Positions 7,159 to 16,208 of a stretch of 17,024 nucleotides of DNA are shown here, one piece after another. The notes beneath the pieces are model-generated. The model was not told the DNA's origin. It searched no databases and saw only the letters and a list, made by a program, of their open reading frames with translations. Made by a program: the position numbers and the translations under genes. Each line of letters opens with the position of its first letter. Position 1 is the stretch's first letter. The stretch comes from an uncultured Oxalobacter sp. (GTDB lineage: Bacteria > Pseudomonadota > Gammaproteobacteria > Burkholderiales > Burkholderiaceae_D), in contig CALGGD010000376.1 in the NCBI GenBank assembly GCA_937916185.1, forward strand, positions 1 to 17,024, given 5' to 3'.

Positions 7159-7992
7159 ATGAAAACCCTTGACAGTAAAATCACCCGTGCCGCTGACATC
7201 ATCCGCAAGGCAGACGGCATCCTGATTGCAGCCGGTGCCGGTATGGGTGTCGATTCTGGACTGCCTGACTTCCGTGGCGACCAGGGACTTTGGAAAGCCT
7301 ATCCGAAACTGGGGCAGCACCGCATTTCTTTTGTTGAAATCGCCAATCCCGATGCCTTTGCCGACAACCCCCGGCTGGCATGGGGCTTCTACGGCCATCG
7401 GCTGAACAGCTACCGAGAGGTGGTTCCCCATGAAGGATTCCATATCCTGCAACGCCTGACAGCAGATAAACCCAATGGGAACTTCGTCTTCACCAGCAAT
7501 GTCGATGGGCAGTTCCAGAAAGCCGGTTTTCCAGACAACCGCATCGTGGAATGCCATGGTTCCATCCACCATATCCAATGCGCCAGCCCCTGCTCCCGTG
7601 GCATCTGGGAAGCCAACAGCCTCAAAGTCGAGGTTGATGAAGAAAACTGCCAGCTGACATCCCCGTTGCCTGTCTGCCCGGAATGCAAAGGCCTTGCCCG
7701 ACCGAACATCCTGATGTTCAATGACTGGGGATGGATTTCCGACCGCACGGAACTGCAGTACAGCAACCTGCACAGATGGCAGTCACAGGTCAAGCATCTT
7801 GCCATCATCGAAATGGGGGCGGGCGTACATGTCCCTGCTGTCCGGAATACCAGTGAATCCTTTGGGGTTCCCATCATCCGGATCAACCCGGCCTATCCTG
7901 AAGTCCCAAGCAACAGACGGGATGTTGGAATTGCCTTGGGAGCCCTTAACGCCCTGCAGCTGATTGAAAGGGAACTCAATAAAACCCGCTGA
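7159..7992 (+). CDS. Sir2-family NAD-dependent protein deacylase
   Basis: Sirtuins remove acyl groups from lysines, consuming NAD. The 277-residue product has the NAD-binding motif AAGAGMGVDSGLPDFRG (24-40), TSNVDGQ (V115, D116), the catalytic histidine in ECHGS (H133), and a zinc site made by C141, C145, C173 and C176 (CPEC). Start 7159 (MKTLDSK) is chosen because GGGAG lies about 7 nt upstream and the protein then begins where the family does. An in-frame ATG at 7102 (MGLFSAIAAFFG) with AGGA upstream would add 19 residues, and a TTG at 7069 overlaps the ahpF stop. It is 86 nt after ahpF with no terminator seen, so it may be expressed with ahpCF. Its substrate is unknown. Confidence 0.9.
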   Translation: MKTLDSKITRAADIIRKADGILIAAGAGMGVDSGLPDFRGDQGLWKAYPKLGQHRISFVEIANPDAFADNPRLAWGFYGHRLNSYREVVPHEGFHILQRLTADKPNGNFVFTSNVDGQFQKAGFPDNRIVECHGSIHHIQCASPCSRGIWEANSLKVEVDEENCQLTSPLPVCPECKGLARPNILMFNDWGWISDRTELQYSNLHRWQSQVKHLAIIEMGAGVHVPAVRNTSESFGVPIIRINPAYPEVPSNRRDVGIALGALNALQLIERELNKTR

Positions 7993-8020
7993 CAGAAAAA
8001 ACCAACCATCTTGGAACTGT

Positions 8021-9460
8021 TCAGTTCACCTGCACCTTATATTTCAGCACGGTCTTGCCATTGGCAGGGACAGGCACCTGCCAGATGACCGTATTGGCAT
8101 CCTGTTTCTTATGCGGATGGTTCTCCCCAACGACCCTGCCATTTTCAGGCAATGCTTCCTCTACCCTGACTGTCACCGGATCAGATTTCCCATTTGCCAA
8201 TGCCAGCTCCCATGATGTGTCTGTCCGATAGACCTTTTCACCATCTTTCCTGACAACAGCCATCTGACTGTAACCGGTCTGTTTCCGGACCATCGTCACA
8301 TCAAACGCTTCCCCCAACCTCAGATGAAGATGACCATCAACCGGTGTATGGTTGATGGTGTTCTGCCCAAGCAGCTGACGGTTGCCTGACCTGTCTTCCT
8401 GATAGAAACGGATGGTACCCCTCGGCAATGGCATACCAAGCCCATCCCCCTTCTTATTGTCAAAACTCAACCATATCCCTGCATGGACAGGACCAGACTG
8501 TCCCTGGCGGGACTCATAAACCCACTGATTGCCATTGAAACGGTATTCCTTGACCACCTTCACCCGGTCGGCGGAAAGCAGACGGTAACGGCTTGTCTGT
8601 TTATCTTGGATATCAACCTTATCCGGCACCGTATAAAGATGATAGTCTGCAAAGGCTTCTTCAGAGGCGGTGTCGTTGGCCATCGCTGAACCGGTATCCA
8701 TCGCCTTTGCCATCATCAACATGCCACCGGCACGGGGATATACTGAACCCCGTTCCTGTTTTCCAGACATCAGCTGCACTTTGGCATTGCGGTAATCCAC
8801 ACCGCTGTTATTGCCGATGACAGCCCAGGAAGCCAATGACATCCTGTCATCATGCTCTCCCACAACTGCCGTGTAATCTGCCTGCCATGACAGTCCGCCC
8901 GTCAGATAATCGAACGTCACCTGCTGCCTGCCACCGGAACCGCCCTGGACATCCAGCATCAGGACAGGTGATGGATACAATCCCTCAGGCACCCTGTCAA
9001 AAACAAGCCTATCCGTTGACACCGTTTCGATATGCCCATCAACCTGGACAATACCGCCCCCATGCATTGACAGCAGCTTTGCCCGTCTTATGGTTTCCTG
9101 ACCCGTTGCCGGATTGGTATGCACCAACGTCACCTCCTTGCCGATATAGGCTTTCATCAGGTTTTCCGGTGTCAGCAACGCTGTATTGAACGTTGCACCG
9201 GACAACCTTAAACGTCCATTGGATTCCAGCATCAGGGTTTCAGGCTGTATCCGTTCACTGACATCCCGCACCACAAGACCAAAACGTCCTTGCCCGGTCT
9301 TGATAGAGCGGGTATCCCGCACCAGGGTCTGCGACTGTTCATAAACGGTCAATGACAGTCCCTGCCGGTCAGCCATACTGGATTCATACGTAACAGCAGA
9401 TGCCATCAATGGACAGGATGCCATCAACAGCATGAGGGAAAAACGGTGAAGCGGCTTCAT
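8021..9460 (-). CDS. Exported DUF4139 domain-containing protein
   Basis: The 479-residue product begins with a clear signal peptide (MKPLHRFSLMLLMASCPLMASA), so it acts outside the inner membrane. MASC is only a poor lipobox. The rest is beta-rich, with blocks FDYLTGGLSWQADYTAVV and WAVIGNNSGVDYRNAKVQLMSG that resemble DUF4139 proteins, common and uncharacterised in Proteobacteria. It ends with ALPENG and VPANGKTVLKYKVQVN, which look like immunoglobulin-like repeats. AAAGGG precedes the ATG. It is convergent with the Sir2 gene; a GAACTG-TT-CAGTTC inverted repeat (8014-8027) overlaps its stop codon, but its 2-nt spacer makes it a poor terminator. Biochemical function is unknown. Confidence 0.85.
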   Translation of the reverse strand: MKPLHRFSLMLLMASCPLMASAVTYESSMADRQGLSLTVYEQSQTLVRDTRSIKTGQGRFGLVVRDVSERIQPETLMLESNGRLRLSGATFNTALLTPENLMKAYIGKEVTLVHTNPATGQETIRRAKLLSMHGGGIVQVDGHIETVSTDRLVFDRVPEGLYPSPVLMLDVQGGSGGRQQVTFDYLTGGLSWQADYTAVVGEHDDRMSLASWAVIGNNSGVDYRNAKVQLMSGKQERGSVYPRAGGMLMMAKAMDTGSAMANDTASEEAFADYHLYTVPDKVDIQDKQTSRYRLLSADRVKVVKEYRFNGNQWVYESRQGQSGPVHAGIWLSFDNKKGDGLGMPLPRGTIRFYQEDRSGNRQLLGQNTINHTPVDGHLHLRLGEAFDVTMVRKQTGYSQMAVVRKDGEKVYRTDTSWELALANGKSDPVTVRVEEALPENGRVVGENHPHKKQDANTVIWQVPVPANGKTVLKYKVQVN

Positions 9461-9565
9461 GGTAACCCTTTGGAGGAAACAACAGCATCAAGTCTATCAG
9501 ACCCTATTGATGGTTCCGCAAGACCGCTTACATTTTGAAAAAAACGGGAATGGGTAACAATGGCT

Positions 9566-9586
9566 AAAAAAACAGGGGCTGCCTGT
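9566..9586 (-). terminator. Intrinsic terminator downstream of uppP
   Basis: Read on the minus strand, ACAGG-CAGCC-CCTGT is followed by a run of seven T (plus-strand A-run 9566-9572). The stem is short (5 bp), but its place 35 nt after the uppP stop fits. Confidence 0.65.
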
Positions 9587-9620
9587 GTCCACTGTGATGG
9601 TTACAACCCGGCAACCGCAC

Positions 9621-10454
9621 TCATTCCGCCCAGACAACCCAACCGTAATGCGCACTGACCAAGACCAGGATACCGAATGCGATACGGTACCAGGCGAACG
9701 GGATGAAATTATGGGAGCTGATGAAACGCAGCAGCCAGCGGACACAGAGGAATGCAAAGATGAAGGAAGAGACAGTCCCGACTGTAAAAAGCGGGATATC
9801 AGAAGCCACCAGCAGGTCGCGTTCCTTATAGATGGAATAGATGGAAGCACCGAACAGCGTCGGCATCGCCAGGAAGAAAGAAAACTCCGTCGCGACCTTG
9901 CGGGACAGGCCGAACAGCATCCCCCCGATAATGGTGGCACCGGAACGGCTGGTACCCGGAATCAGGGCAAATGCCTGGGCAATCCCGACCTTCAGGGCAT
10001 CCATGTAGGTCATATCATCAACCGATTCAACCCGGGAACCCCCGAACCGTCTTTCATTCCGGCGCTCAACAAACAGGATGACCAGCCCCCCGATGATGAA
10101 TGCAGCGGCGACAGGTATCGGATAAAAGAGGAATGCCTGGATTTTCTTGGCAAACAGCAGACCAAGCACTGCGGCAGGGATGAATGCAATGATGACATTG
10201 ATGGCGAACCGGCGCTCCTTTTCCCGGGTGAACATACCAAACAGGACCTCCAGGATTTTCTGACGGTACACCCAGACAACAGAAAGCATCGCCCCTGCCT
10301 GGATGGCAATCGAAAACACCTTGACATTTTCCCCGGTGAAATCCAACAGGCTGCCTGCCAGAATCAGATGGCCTGTCGATGAGATTGGCAGGAATTCCGT
10401 CAACCCTTCGACAATCCCCATGATGAAAGCTTTTACCGCCAGAGCAAGATCCAT
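9621..10454 (-). CDS. uppP: Undecaprenyl-diphosphatase
   Basis: UppP (BacA) dephosphorylates undecaprenyl pyrophosphate at the inner membrane, recycling the carrier lipid for peptidoglycan and other glycans, and gives bacitracin resistance. The 277-residue product is largely transmembrane. It has the N-terminal signature [17 protein letters not shown] (E16, E20, S26, H29) and the second signature [13 protein letters not shown], both part of the active site. Start 10454 ([10 protein letters not shown]) is chosen because AGGA precedes it and the family starts here; the frame is open to 10559 but that extension is not UppP-like. The gene is single, with its own terminator, and diverges from macA. 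Confidence 0.96.
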   Translation of the reverse strand: MDLALAVKAFIMGIVEGLTEFLPISSTGHLILAGSLLDFTGENVKVFSIAIQAGAMLSVVWVYRQKILEVLFGMFTREKERRFAINVIIAFIPAAVLGLLFAKKIQAFLFYPIPVAAAFIIGGLVILFVERRNERRFGGSRVESVDDMTYMDALKVGIAQAFALIPGTSRSGATIIGGMLFGLSRKVATEFSFFLAMPTLFGASIYSIYKERDLLVASDIPLFTVGTVSSFIFAFLCVRWLLRFISSHNFIPFAWYRIAFGILVLVSAHYGWVVWAE

Positions 10455-10493
10455 GAAATATCCTGTGAAATAGAACCTGTCAAAAGATGCGAC

Positions 10494-10522
10494 ATCATAC
10501 CCCGTTGCATGCCATGCGGGAA
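10494..10522 (-). promoter_or_regulatory. Candidate promoter for uppP
   Basis: On the minus strand TTCCCG (10522-10517) and TATGAT (10499-10494) are spaced by 17 bp. The -10 matches at five of six positions and the -35 at three. A GCATG-C-CATGC inverted repeat (10507-10517) lies in the spacer. Confidence 0.35.
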
Positions 10523-10629
10523 CGCGGCAGCGAAAAAAAATCCATGATGCCCCACTCACATTTCACACCTGCATCTCCATGACATCTTTACCTGAATTGT
10601 AACAATCTGTTGGTTTCCCTGAATCTTTT

Positions 10630-10658
10630 TTGAGAAAACAATACTTTAATAATTAAAT
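10630..10658 (+). promoter_or_regulatory. Candidate promoter for the macAB operon
   Basis: TTGAGA (10630-10635) and TTAAAT (10653-10658) are spaced by 17 bp, matching consensus at five and four of six positions. It lies about 85 nt before macA in an AT-rich stretch of the 288-bp uppP/macA gap. No other feature was found there apart from the uppP promoter. Confidence 0.45.
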
Positions 10659-10742
10659 GGCTGGATTGACCTGTGTTATGCTTCGAGGCTGGACAGAATC
10701 CAATACCGCCATTTCTGATTCCCAGAAAAATACAGATTAGCC

Positions 10743-11954
10743 ATGCTTGATAAACTGAAGAACTTCAAAAGACCCAAAGTCTGGATTCCCACCGCCATCA
10801 TCCTCATCCTGATAATCGCCCTGCTGGCATTCTGGATTTCCAAGAAAAAGAATACGGTCACCTATATGACTGAAAAAGTCCGTATCGGCAGTATCAGGCA
10901 TTCTGTCGAGGCAACCGGTGAAATCGAGGCGGTGAACCTGGTCACGGTCGGTGCACAGGTCGGGGGTCAGATCAAGAAACTGCATGTCGTGCTGGGGCAG
11001 GAAGTCAAGCAGGGACAGATGATTGCCGAAATCGACTCCACGACACAGGAAAACCTCCTGCGCACCGATAAACTGCGCCTGGAAACCTACAAGGCACAGC
11101 TGGCTGCCCGGAAAACCACACTGGAAGTTGCCAGACGCGCCTATGACCGTGAGCTGAAACTGATCAAGACAGACTCCACCTCCAAGGAAAGCCTGGATAA
11201 CGCAAAGGATGCCTATGCCATCGCCAAGGCGAATGTTGAAGAGACCACCTCCCTCATCAAACAGACCCTGCTTGCCATCAACACAGACGAAACCAACTTG
11301 GGCTATACCAAGATCCGTGCGCCATTGGATGGTACTGTCGTCTCCGTTCCTGTTGAGGAAGGCCAGACTGTCAACGCCAACCAGACAACACCAACCATCA
11401 TCAAAATCGCCAACCTGAACGACATGGAAATCAATATCCAGATTTCTGAAGGCGATATCACAAAAGTCAAACAGGGCATGCCGGTGGATTACACCATCCT
11501 GTCTGAGCCGAACACCGTTTTCCATGCCACACTGGATTCCCTTGACCCTGGCCTGACAACCCTGAGCGACGGCAGCTACGACAAGAGCAGTTCCAGTTCC
11601 TCCAGCAGCTCCAGCTCCTCTGCCGTCTATTATTATGGCAAGAGCTTTGTCAACAATCCTGACGGCAAACTGCGCATCGGCATGATGACCCAATGCACCA
11701 TCCTTGTGGCAGATGCCGAGAATGTCCTGCTTGTACCAAGCATCGCCATCACCACCAGCAACGGCAAACACTTCATCCGTGTCCTGAAAAACAAAGACCA
11801 GGTTGAAAAGCGCGAAATCAAGATTGGTATTACAGACGGCGTTTACACTGAAGTCATTTCAGGGGTATCTGAAGGCGAAGAAGTGATTTCCTCTGAAGTC
11901 AATGAAGGTGAAAAGGTCGGCAATACGCCTAGAATACGTGGTCCAAGGATGTAA
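10743..11954 (+). CDS. macA: MacA-type periplasmic adaptor subunit of a tripartite exporter
   Basis: MacA links the inner-membrane ABC transporter MacB to an outer-membrane channel. The 403-residue product has one N-terminal membrane helix (about 16-37), then the lipoyl half-motif EATGEIEAVNLVTVGAQVGGQIKKL, a coiled-coil hairpin (about 95-185), the second lipoyl half GYTKIRAPLDGTVVSVPVEEGQTV, a beta-barrel, and a membrane-proximal domain ending GEKVGNTPRIRGPRM. A run of 12 serines (282-293) is inserted before AVYYYGKSF; it is encoded by mixed AGC/AGT/TCC/TCT codons, so it is not a simple triplet expansion. The SD is weak. macB follows after 3 nt. Confidence 0.92.
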   Translation: MLDKLKNFKRPKVWIPTAIILILIIALLAFWISKKKNTVTYMTEKVRIGSIRHSVEATGEIEAVNLVTVGAQVGGQIKKLHVVLGQEVKQGQMIAEIDSTTQENLLRTDKLRLETYKAQLAARKTTLEVARRAYDRELKLIKTDSTSKESLDNAKDAYAIAKANVEETTSLIKQTLLAINTDETNLGYTKIRAPLDGTVVSVPVEEGQTVNANQTTPTIIKIANLNDMEINIQISEGDITKVKQGMPVDYTILSEPNTVFHATLDSLDPGLTTLSDGSYDKSSSSSSSSSSSSAVYYYGKSFVNNPDGKLRIGMMTQCTILVADAENVLLVPSIAITTSNGKHFIRVLKNKDQVEKREIKIGITDGVYTEVISGVSEGEEVISSEVNEGEKVGNTPRIRGPRM

Positions 11955-11957
11955 GCC

Positions 11958-13907
11958 ATGAACATCATCGAACTGCGGGGCATCAACAAGATTTACGGCA
12001 CAGGCGGCAGCAAGGTCCATGTCCTGAAAGACATCGACCTTGACATCGAATCTGGGGATTTTGTCGCCATTATCGGGCAGTCCGGTTCCGGGAAATCCAC
12101 GCTGATGAACATCATCGGCTGCCTGGACACCTCGACATCCGGTGACTACAAGATTGCCGGTGAAGACATCGAAGGCATGTCACCGGATGACCTGGCGACC
12201 CTCCGCAGCCGTTATATCGGATTCATCTTCCAGCGTTACAACCTGCTGACTTCCCTTTCCGCCAGGGAAAACGTTGAACTGCCCGCCATCTATTCCGGCG
12301 AGAGGCAGGATGCCCGCAGGCTCCGTGCAGAACAGCTGCTGAAAGACCTGGACATGGGGGAACGTGTCACGCACCTGCCATCGGAACTCTCCGGGGGACA
12401 GCAGCAGCGTGTCTCCATCGCCCGTGCGCTGATGAATGGCGGCAACATCATCCTTGCCGATGAACCGACCGGCGCATTGGACTCCAAGAGCGGTGAGAAC
12501 GTCATGGAGATCCTGCAGCAGCTGAACGATGCCGGGCATACCGTCATCCTGGTCACCCATGACCAGAAAATCGCGGCAACGGCAAACCGTGTCATCGAAA
12601 TCAAGGATGGACAGATTATCGGTGATGAACGCCTCAGACCGAACAAGAACAGCTCCAAGATCTATGAACTGAAAAAAGATATCCGAAGCACCTTTGAATA
12701 CCTCAAGGAACAGTTTGTCGAAGCCTTCAAGATGTCCATCCAGGCAATCCGTGCCAACAAAATGCGTTCGATGCTGACAATGCTTGGCATCATTATCGGG
12801 ATTGCTTCTGTCGTCTCGGTCGTGGCATTGGGGAAAGGCTCACAGGAAAAAATCCTGTCTGACATCAACTCCATGGGAACGAACACCGTTGTCATCATGC
12901 CAGGGAAAGGGTTCGGTGACAGGAACTCCAGCAAATACAAGACCCTCACCGTACACGATTCCGAACTGCTGGCAAGGCAGAGCTATGTGGCAAGCGCTAC
13001 ACCGGCTGTCAGTTCATCAGGCAACATCACCCGTGAAAACATCTCTGTGACTGGTCAGCTGCAGGGAGTCGGTGAACAGTATTTCGATGTGAAAGGCCTC
13101 AATGCCGAAGCCGGACGGCTCCTGACAAAAGATGATATTGTCAAAGGCAATGCCGTCGTTGTCATTGACCAGAATACCAAGAACAAGCTGTTTGCCCATG
13201 AACAGAACAGTGAAATCCTGGGACAGACCATCATCTTCAACCGGCATCCTTTGAGGATCATCGGCATCTCTGAAAAACAGAATGCCAACTTCGGTCCACA
13301 GGACAGCCTGCAGATGTGGGCCCCCTATACCGCAGTGATGAACCGGATTACCGGTGACAGGAACATCTCTTCCATCACCGTGAAAGTTGTCGATGATGTC
13401 AGCATGACTGCTGCTGAAAAGAACATCATCCGGTTCCTGACCGTCAAACATGGCAAAGAAGATTTCTTCACCATCAACACCGACAGCATCCGGCAGACAA
13501 TTGAAAGCACAACCGGTACGATGCGCCTGCTGATTTCCTGCATCGCCTTGATTTCCCTGGTGGTCGGCGGCATCGGCGTCATGAACATCATGCTGGTGTC
13601 GGTGACGGAACGCACCCGGGAAATCGGCATCCGCATGGCGGTCGGCGCCCGGCGGAGCAGCGTCCTGCAGCAGTTCCTGATCGAGGCGGTGCTTATCTGC
13701 ATCATCGGTGGGTTCATGGGCATCCTCTTTGCTTTCGGCATCGGTATCTTCTTCAAGATGTTCGTCAAGACCTTCACCCTGTCGTATTCCACCGCTTCAG
13801 TCTTGCTGGCCCTGTTCTGCTCGACCCTGATTGGTATCGTCTTTGGATACATTCCTGCAAAAAATGCTGCGAAACTCAATCCTGTCGATGCGTTGAGCAG
13901 TGATTGA
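11958..13907 (+). CDS. macB: MacB-type ABC transporter (ATPase fused to permease)
   Basis: MacB uses ATP to drive export of macrolides, peptides, haem precursors or virulence molecules through the MacA/outer-membrane channel assembly. The 649-residue product is of typical MacB size. An N-terminal ATPase domain has Walker A GQSGSGKST (40-48), signature LSGGQQQR (144-151) and ILADEPTGALD (Walker B). A first transmembrane helix near 275-297 is followed by a large periplasmic domain (about 300-515), then three helices in the FtsX-like C-terminus containing VGGIGVMNIMLVSVTERTRE. Its SD (AAGGA, 11945-11949) lies inside the end of macA, so the two genes are translationally close. The cargo cannot be deduced from sequence. 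Confidence 0.95.
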   Translation: MNIIELRGINKIYGTGGSKVHVLKDIDLDIESGDFVAIIGQSGSGKSTLMNIIGCLDTSTSGDYKIAGEDIEGMSPDDLATLRSRYIGFIFQRYNLLTSLSARENVELPAIYSGERQDARRLRAEQLLKDLDMGERVTHLPSELSGGQQQRVSIARALMNGGNIILADEPTGALDSKSGENVMEILQQLNDAGHTVILVTHDQKIAATANRVIEIKDGQIIGDERLRPNKNSSKIYELKKDIRSTFEYLKEQFVEAFKMSIQAIRANKMRSMLTMLGIIIGIASVVSVVALGKGSQEKILSDINSMGTNTVVIMPGKGFGDRNSSKYKTLTVHDSELLARQSYVASATPAVSSSGNITRENISVTGQLQGVGEQYFDVKGLNAEAGRLLTKDDIVKGNAVVVIDQNTKNKLFAHEQNSEILGQTIIFNRHPLRIIGISEKQNANFGPQDSLQMWAPYTAVMNRITGDRNISSITVKVVDDVSMTAAEKNIIRFLTVKHGKEDFFTINTDSIRQTIESTTGTMRLLISCIALISLVVGGIGVMNIMLVSVTERTREIGIRMAVGARRSSVLQQFLIEAVLICIIGGFMGILFAFGIGIFFKMFVKTFTLSYSTASVLLALFCSTLIGIVFGYIPAKNAAKLNPVDALSSD

Positions 13908-13971
13908 GGCGGACGGATTACTTACTGTAGGTCTTGAATATGGTTGTTGACGTTTATAGGATGGATATGCA

Positions 13972-15351
13972 ATGCGACAGAAACGCCTGATTCCCGCAAT
14001 CCTGCTCTGTGCGATACTGGCAGGCTGCGCCACCAAAACGGCTGAAATCCCAGACAGCGGCCTGATGTCACAACAGGCGGTCGCCGAGCAGTACCAGGTT
14101 GACCGTGAATGGTGGAAAATCTATGGTGACAACAAGCTGAACCTATTGGTCAACGAAGCGCTTGCCAACAACATCGACCTGCGCAAAAGCGCCATCAACG
14201 TCAACAAAGCCCTGTACCAGGCCAACCTTCTGGGCGAAGACCTGATTCCCTCCTTCTACGGTTCTGCCGGTGCGGGCGCCAGCAAAGACCTGAAAGAAGG
14301 GCGGACAACCCATACCTACAATGCCCAATTGGGTGTCAGCTATGAAATCGACCTCTGGCATCGGCTGCGGGATGCCGCATCAGCCCAGGAATGGGAATAC
14401 AAGGCCACCCAGCTTGACCTGGAATCCGCCCGCCTGGCCCTGATCAACAATGTTGTGGACAGCTACTTCCATCTGGTCTATCTGAACAACGCCATCAAAA
14501 TCACCCGGCAGAACATCGACTTCTATTCCCGGCTGCTGACCATCGTCACAAACAAGCATCAGGTCGGCAAAGTCGATATCTCTGAACCACTGAATGCCGA
14601 TAAAGCCCTGCTTTCTTCCAGAAACAGCCTGGCTTCCCTTGAGGCAGAACGCAAGCAGGTCGAACAGACACTCCGGAACCTGCTGAACCTGCGCCCGGAA
14701 GACCCATTGTCAGTCCTCAACGATGACCTGATGGGTGTTCCACTGACAGACGTTGACCTGAACGTCCCTGTCGCCGCACTGGGCATGCGCCCTGATGTGA
14801 AAGCCGCTGAATTCCGTGTCCAGTCCGCTTTCCTGGACTGGGAGGCCGCAAAAGGCGACCTCTACCCAAGCATCACCATCGGCAGCACCCTGGGGGTTTC
14901 CTCAAACCGTGCCCGGACAATGTTCAATGCACCGATGCTGGGTGGAACCGTCAACCTGAACCTGCCTTTCCTGCAGTGGAACAGGATACGCTGGAACATC
15001 CGTATGTCAGAAGCGGAATTCGAAAACGCAAAACTCGGACTGACCTCCGCCATCAACACCGCACTGAATGAAGTGGACACCTATTATTACACCTATCAGC
15101 GGACACGTTCACAGCTCGGCATCCAGCAGGATAAATACGACAATGATGTCCGGATCAGCCAATACAACCGCCGACGCTACGAGGTTGGCACCTATGAGCT
15201 GAAAGAATGGCTGGAAGCAAAATGTTCTGAAAACCAATCGTTGATGACCCTGCTTGAGACCAAGTACAAGGCCATCAATGAAGAAAACGCCATTTACAAA
15301 GCCCTGGGCGCAAGGATCGTGACAGCTGCCCCTGATCCGCTGACGCATTGA
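13972..15351 (+). CDS. Outer-membrane efflux lipoprotein (NodT/OprM family)
   Basis: This is the outer-membrane channel of the pump. The 459-residue product has a lipoprotein signal peptide with lipobox LAGC (C19). It then shows the two-fold repeat of outer-membrane factors: WWKIYGDNKLNLLVNEALANNIDLR near the N-terminus, long alpha-helical stretches, and GMRPDVKAAEFRV in the second half. It follows macB by 64 nt in the same direction without a terminator, so macA, macB and this gene form a complete tripartite exporter operon. An AGGA lies about 10 nt before the ATG. It is NodT-like rather than E. coli TolC-like because of the lipid anchor. Confidence 0.93.
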   Translation: MRQKRLIPAILLCAILAGCATKTAEIPDSGLMSQQAVAEQYQVDREWWKIYGDNKLNLLVNEALANNIDLRKSAINVNKALYQANLLGEDLIPSFYGSAGAGASKDLKEGRTTHTYNAQLGVSYEIDLWHRLRDAASAQEWEYKATQLDLESARLALINNVVDSYFHLVYLNNAIKITRQNIDFYSRLLTIVTNKHQVGKVDISEPLNADKALLSSRNSLASLEAERKQVEQTLRNLLNLRPEDPLSVLNDDLMGVPLTDVDLNVPVAALGMRPDVKAAEFRVQSAFLDWEAAKGDLYPSITIGSTLGVSSNRARTMFNAPMLGGTVNLNLPFLQWNRIRWNIRMSEAEFENAKLGLTSAINTALNEVDTYYYTYQRTRSQLGIQQDKYDNDVRISQYNRRRYEVGTYELKEWLEAKCSENQSLMTLLETKYKAINEENAIYKALGARIVTAAPDPLTH

Positions 15352-15363
15352 ACGAAGTGGTTT

Positions 15364-15372
15364 TGCTAGAAT
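15364..15372 (+). promoter_or_regulatory. Candidate extended -10 promoter before the methyltransferase gene
   Basis: TGCTAGAAT is an extended -10 element (TGn plus TAGAAT, five of six). No good -35 is seen. It lies 28 nt before the ATG at 15401 and would allow the gene to be transcribed independently of the pump operon. Confidence 0.4.
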
Positions 15373-15400
15373 AAACACAACACTCTTCCAGCAGGGAACC

Positions 15401-16051
15401 ATGCTTGACGCATACAACAATATGATTGAAAACCAGCTGCGGGCAGGCGGCATCCATCTGCCCCCCGTCTTCAATGCCTTTGCCGCTGTTGACCGCCGCG
15501 CCTTTGTTCCGGCAGCCTATCAGGATTTTGCCTATGCAGACATGCCCATTCCGCTGGCAGATGGTCAGCAGATGTTCCCTCCCCTGACCGATGCGAAAAT
15601 CCTGCAAGCCACCACCCCCAAGAAAACAGATACCGTGCTTGAAATCGGCACAGGCACCGGTTTCTCCGCCGCATTGATGGCGCAGCTGACCCGTTATGTC
15701 ACGACTGTGGAAATCAATCCCCTGACGGCTGACACAGCCCGTATCCGGCTGAAACAGCAGGGTGTCCACAATGCACAGGTCATCTGTACGGATGGTTTTG
15801 CAACAGACACTTACCTGGCTGGGAAACCATTTGATATTATCGTCTTTTCAGGTGCTATCCGTTCCCTGCCCGGTACATTCAGCAATGCCCTGTCAGAAGG
15901 CGGCAGAATGCTTGTTTTCCATAAGATGCCCTTATTGACACAGGCTGAGCTGATAGAGAAAAAAACTGATGGCAGACTGGAAACCCATTCCTTGTTTGAG
16001 ACAGACATCATCCCGCTTGTCCAACAGGAAAAGGATGGTTTTGTATTTTGA
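15401..16051 (+). CDS. Protein-L-isoaspartate O-methyltransferase family protein
   Basis: PCMT enzymes use S-adenosylmethionine to repair isoaspartyl residues in damaged proteins. The 216-residue product has the N-terminal family pattern MIENQLRAGGI, then DRRAFVP, and SAM motif I VLEIGTGTGFSAALMA starting at 79, followed by TTVEINP. The stretch just before motif I reads QMFPP (57-61) where E. coli Pcm has TISQP, a segment tied to isoaspartate recognition, so catalytic specificity may differ. This divergent form is, as I recall, common in Burkholderiales near tolC-like genes, but here the outer-membrane gene lies upstream. AGGGA sits close to the ATG. A weak CACCCG/CGGGTG hairpin (16062-16087) follows the stop. 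Confidence 0.82.
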   Translation: MLDAYNNMIENQLRAGGIHLPPVFNAFAAVDRRAFVPAAYQDFAYADMPIPLADGQQMFPPLTDAKILQATTPKKTDTVLEIGTGTGFSAALMAQLTRYVTTVEINPLTADTARIRLKQQGVHNAQVICTDGFATDTYLAGKPFDIIVFSGAIRSLPGTFSNALSEGGRMLVFHKMPLLTQAELIEKKTDGRLETHSLFETDIIPLVQQEKDGFVF

Positions 16052-16145
16052 GCGATCGACACACCCGCATCCTGACTGAAACGGGTGCTGGCACTTTGGT
16101 TGAGGAGAACCTTCAGGAAGCCACCCTGCTGTTTCCGATAAAATC

Positions 16146-16174
16146 TTGCCTTTTCCAGCATGAAATTGTATAAT
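16146..16174 (+). promoter_or_regulatory. Promoter of the tRNA-His/tRNA-Leu operon
   Basis: TTGCCT (16146-16151), 17-bp spacer, perfect TATAAT (16169-16174). Transcription would start near 16181, about 27 nt before the first tRNA. Confidence 0.75.
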
Positions 16175-16208
16175 TCTCTGTTCCAGGATGTTCTTCATCC
16201 ATCAAATG

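Noticed and set aside
10455..10559. 35-residue extension of UppP
   Set aside because: Not hydrophobic like UppP, overlaps the candidate promoter, and 10454 has an SD and the family's usual N-terminus.
10737..11771. 344-residue minus-strand frame
   Set aside because: Antisense shadow of macA; its composition reflects the opposite-strand codons.
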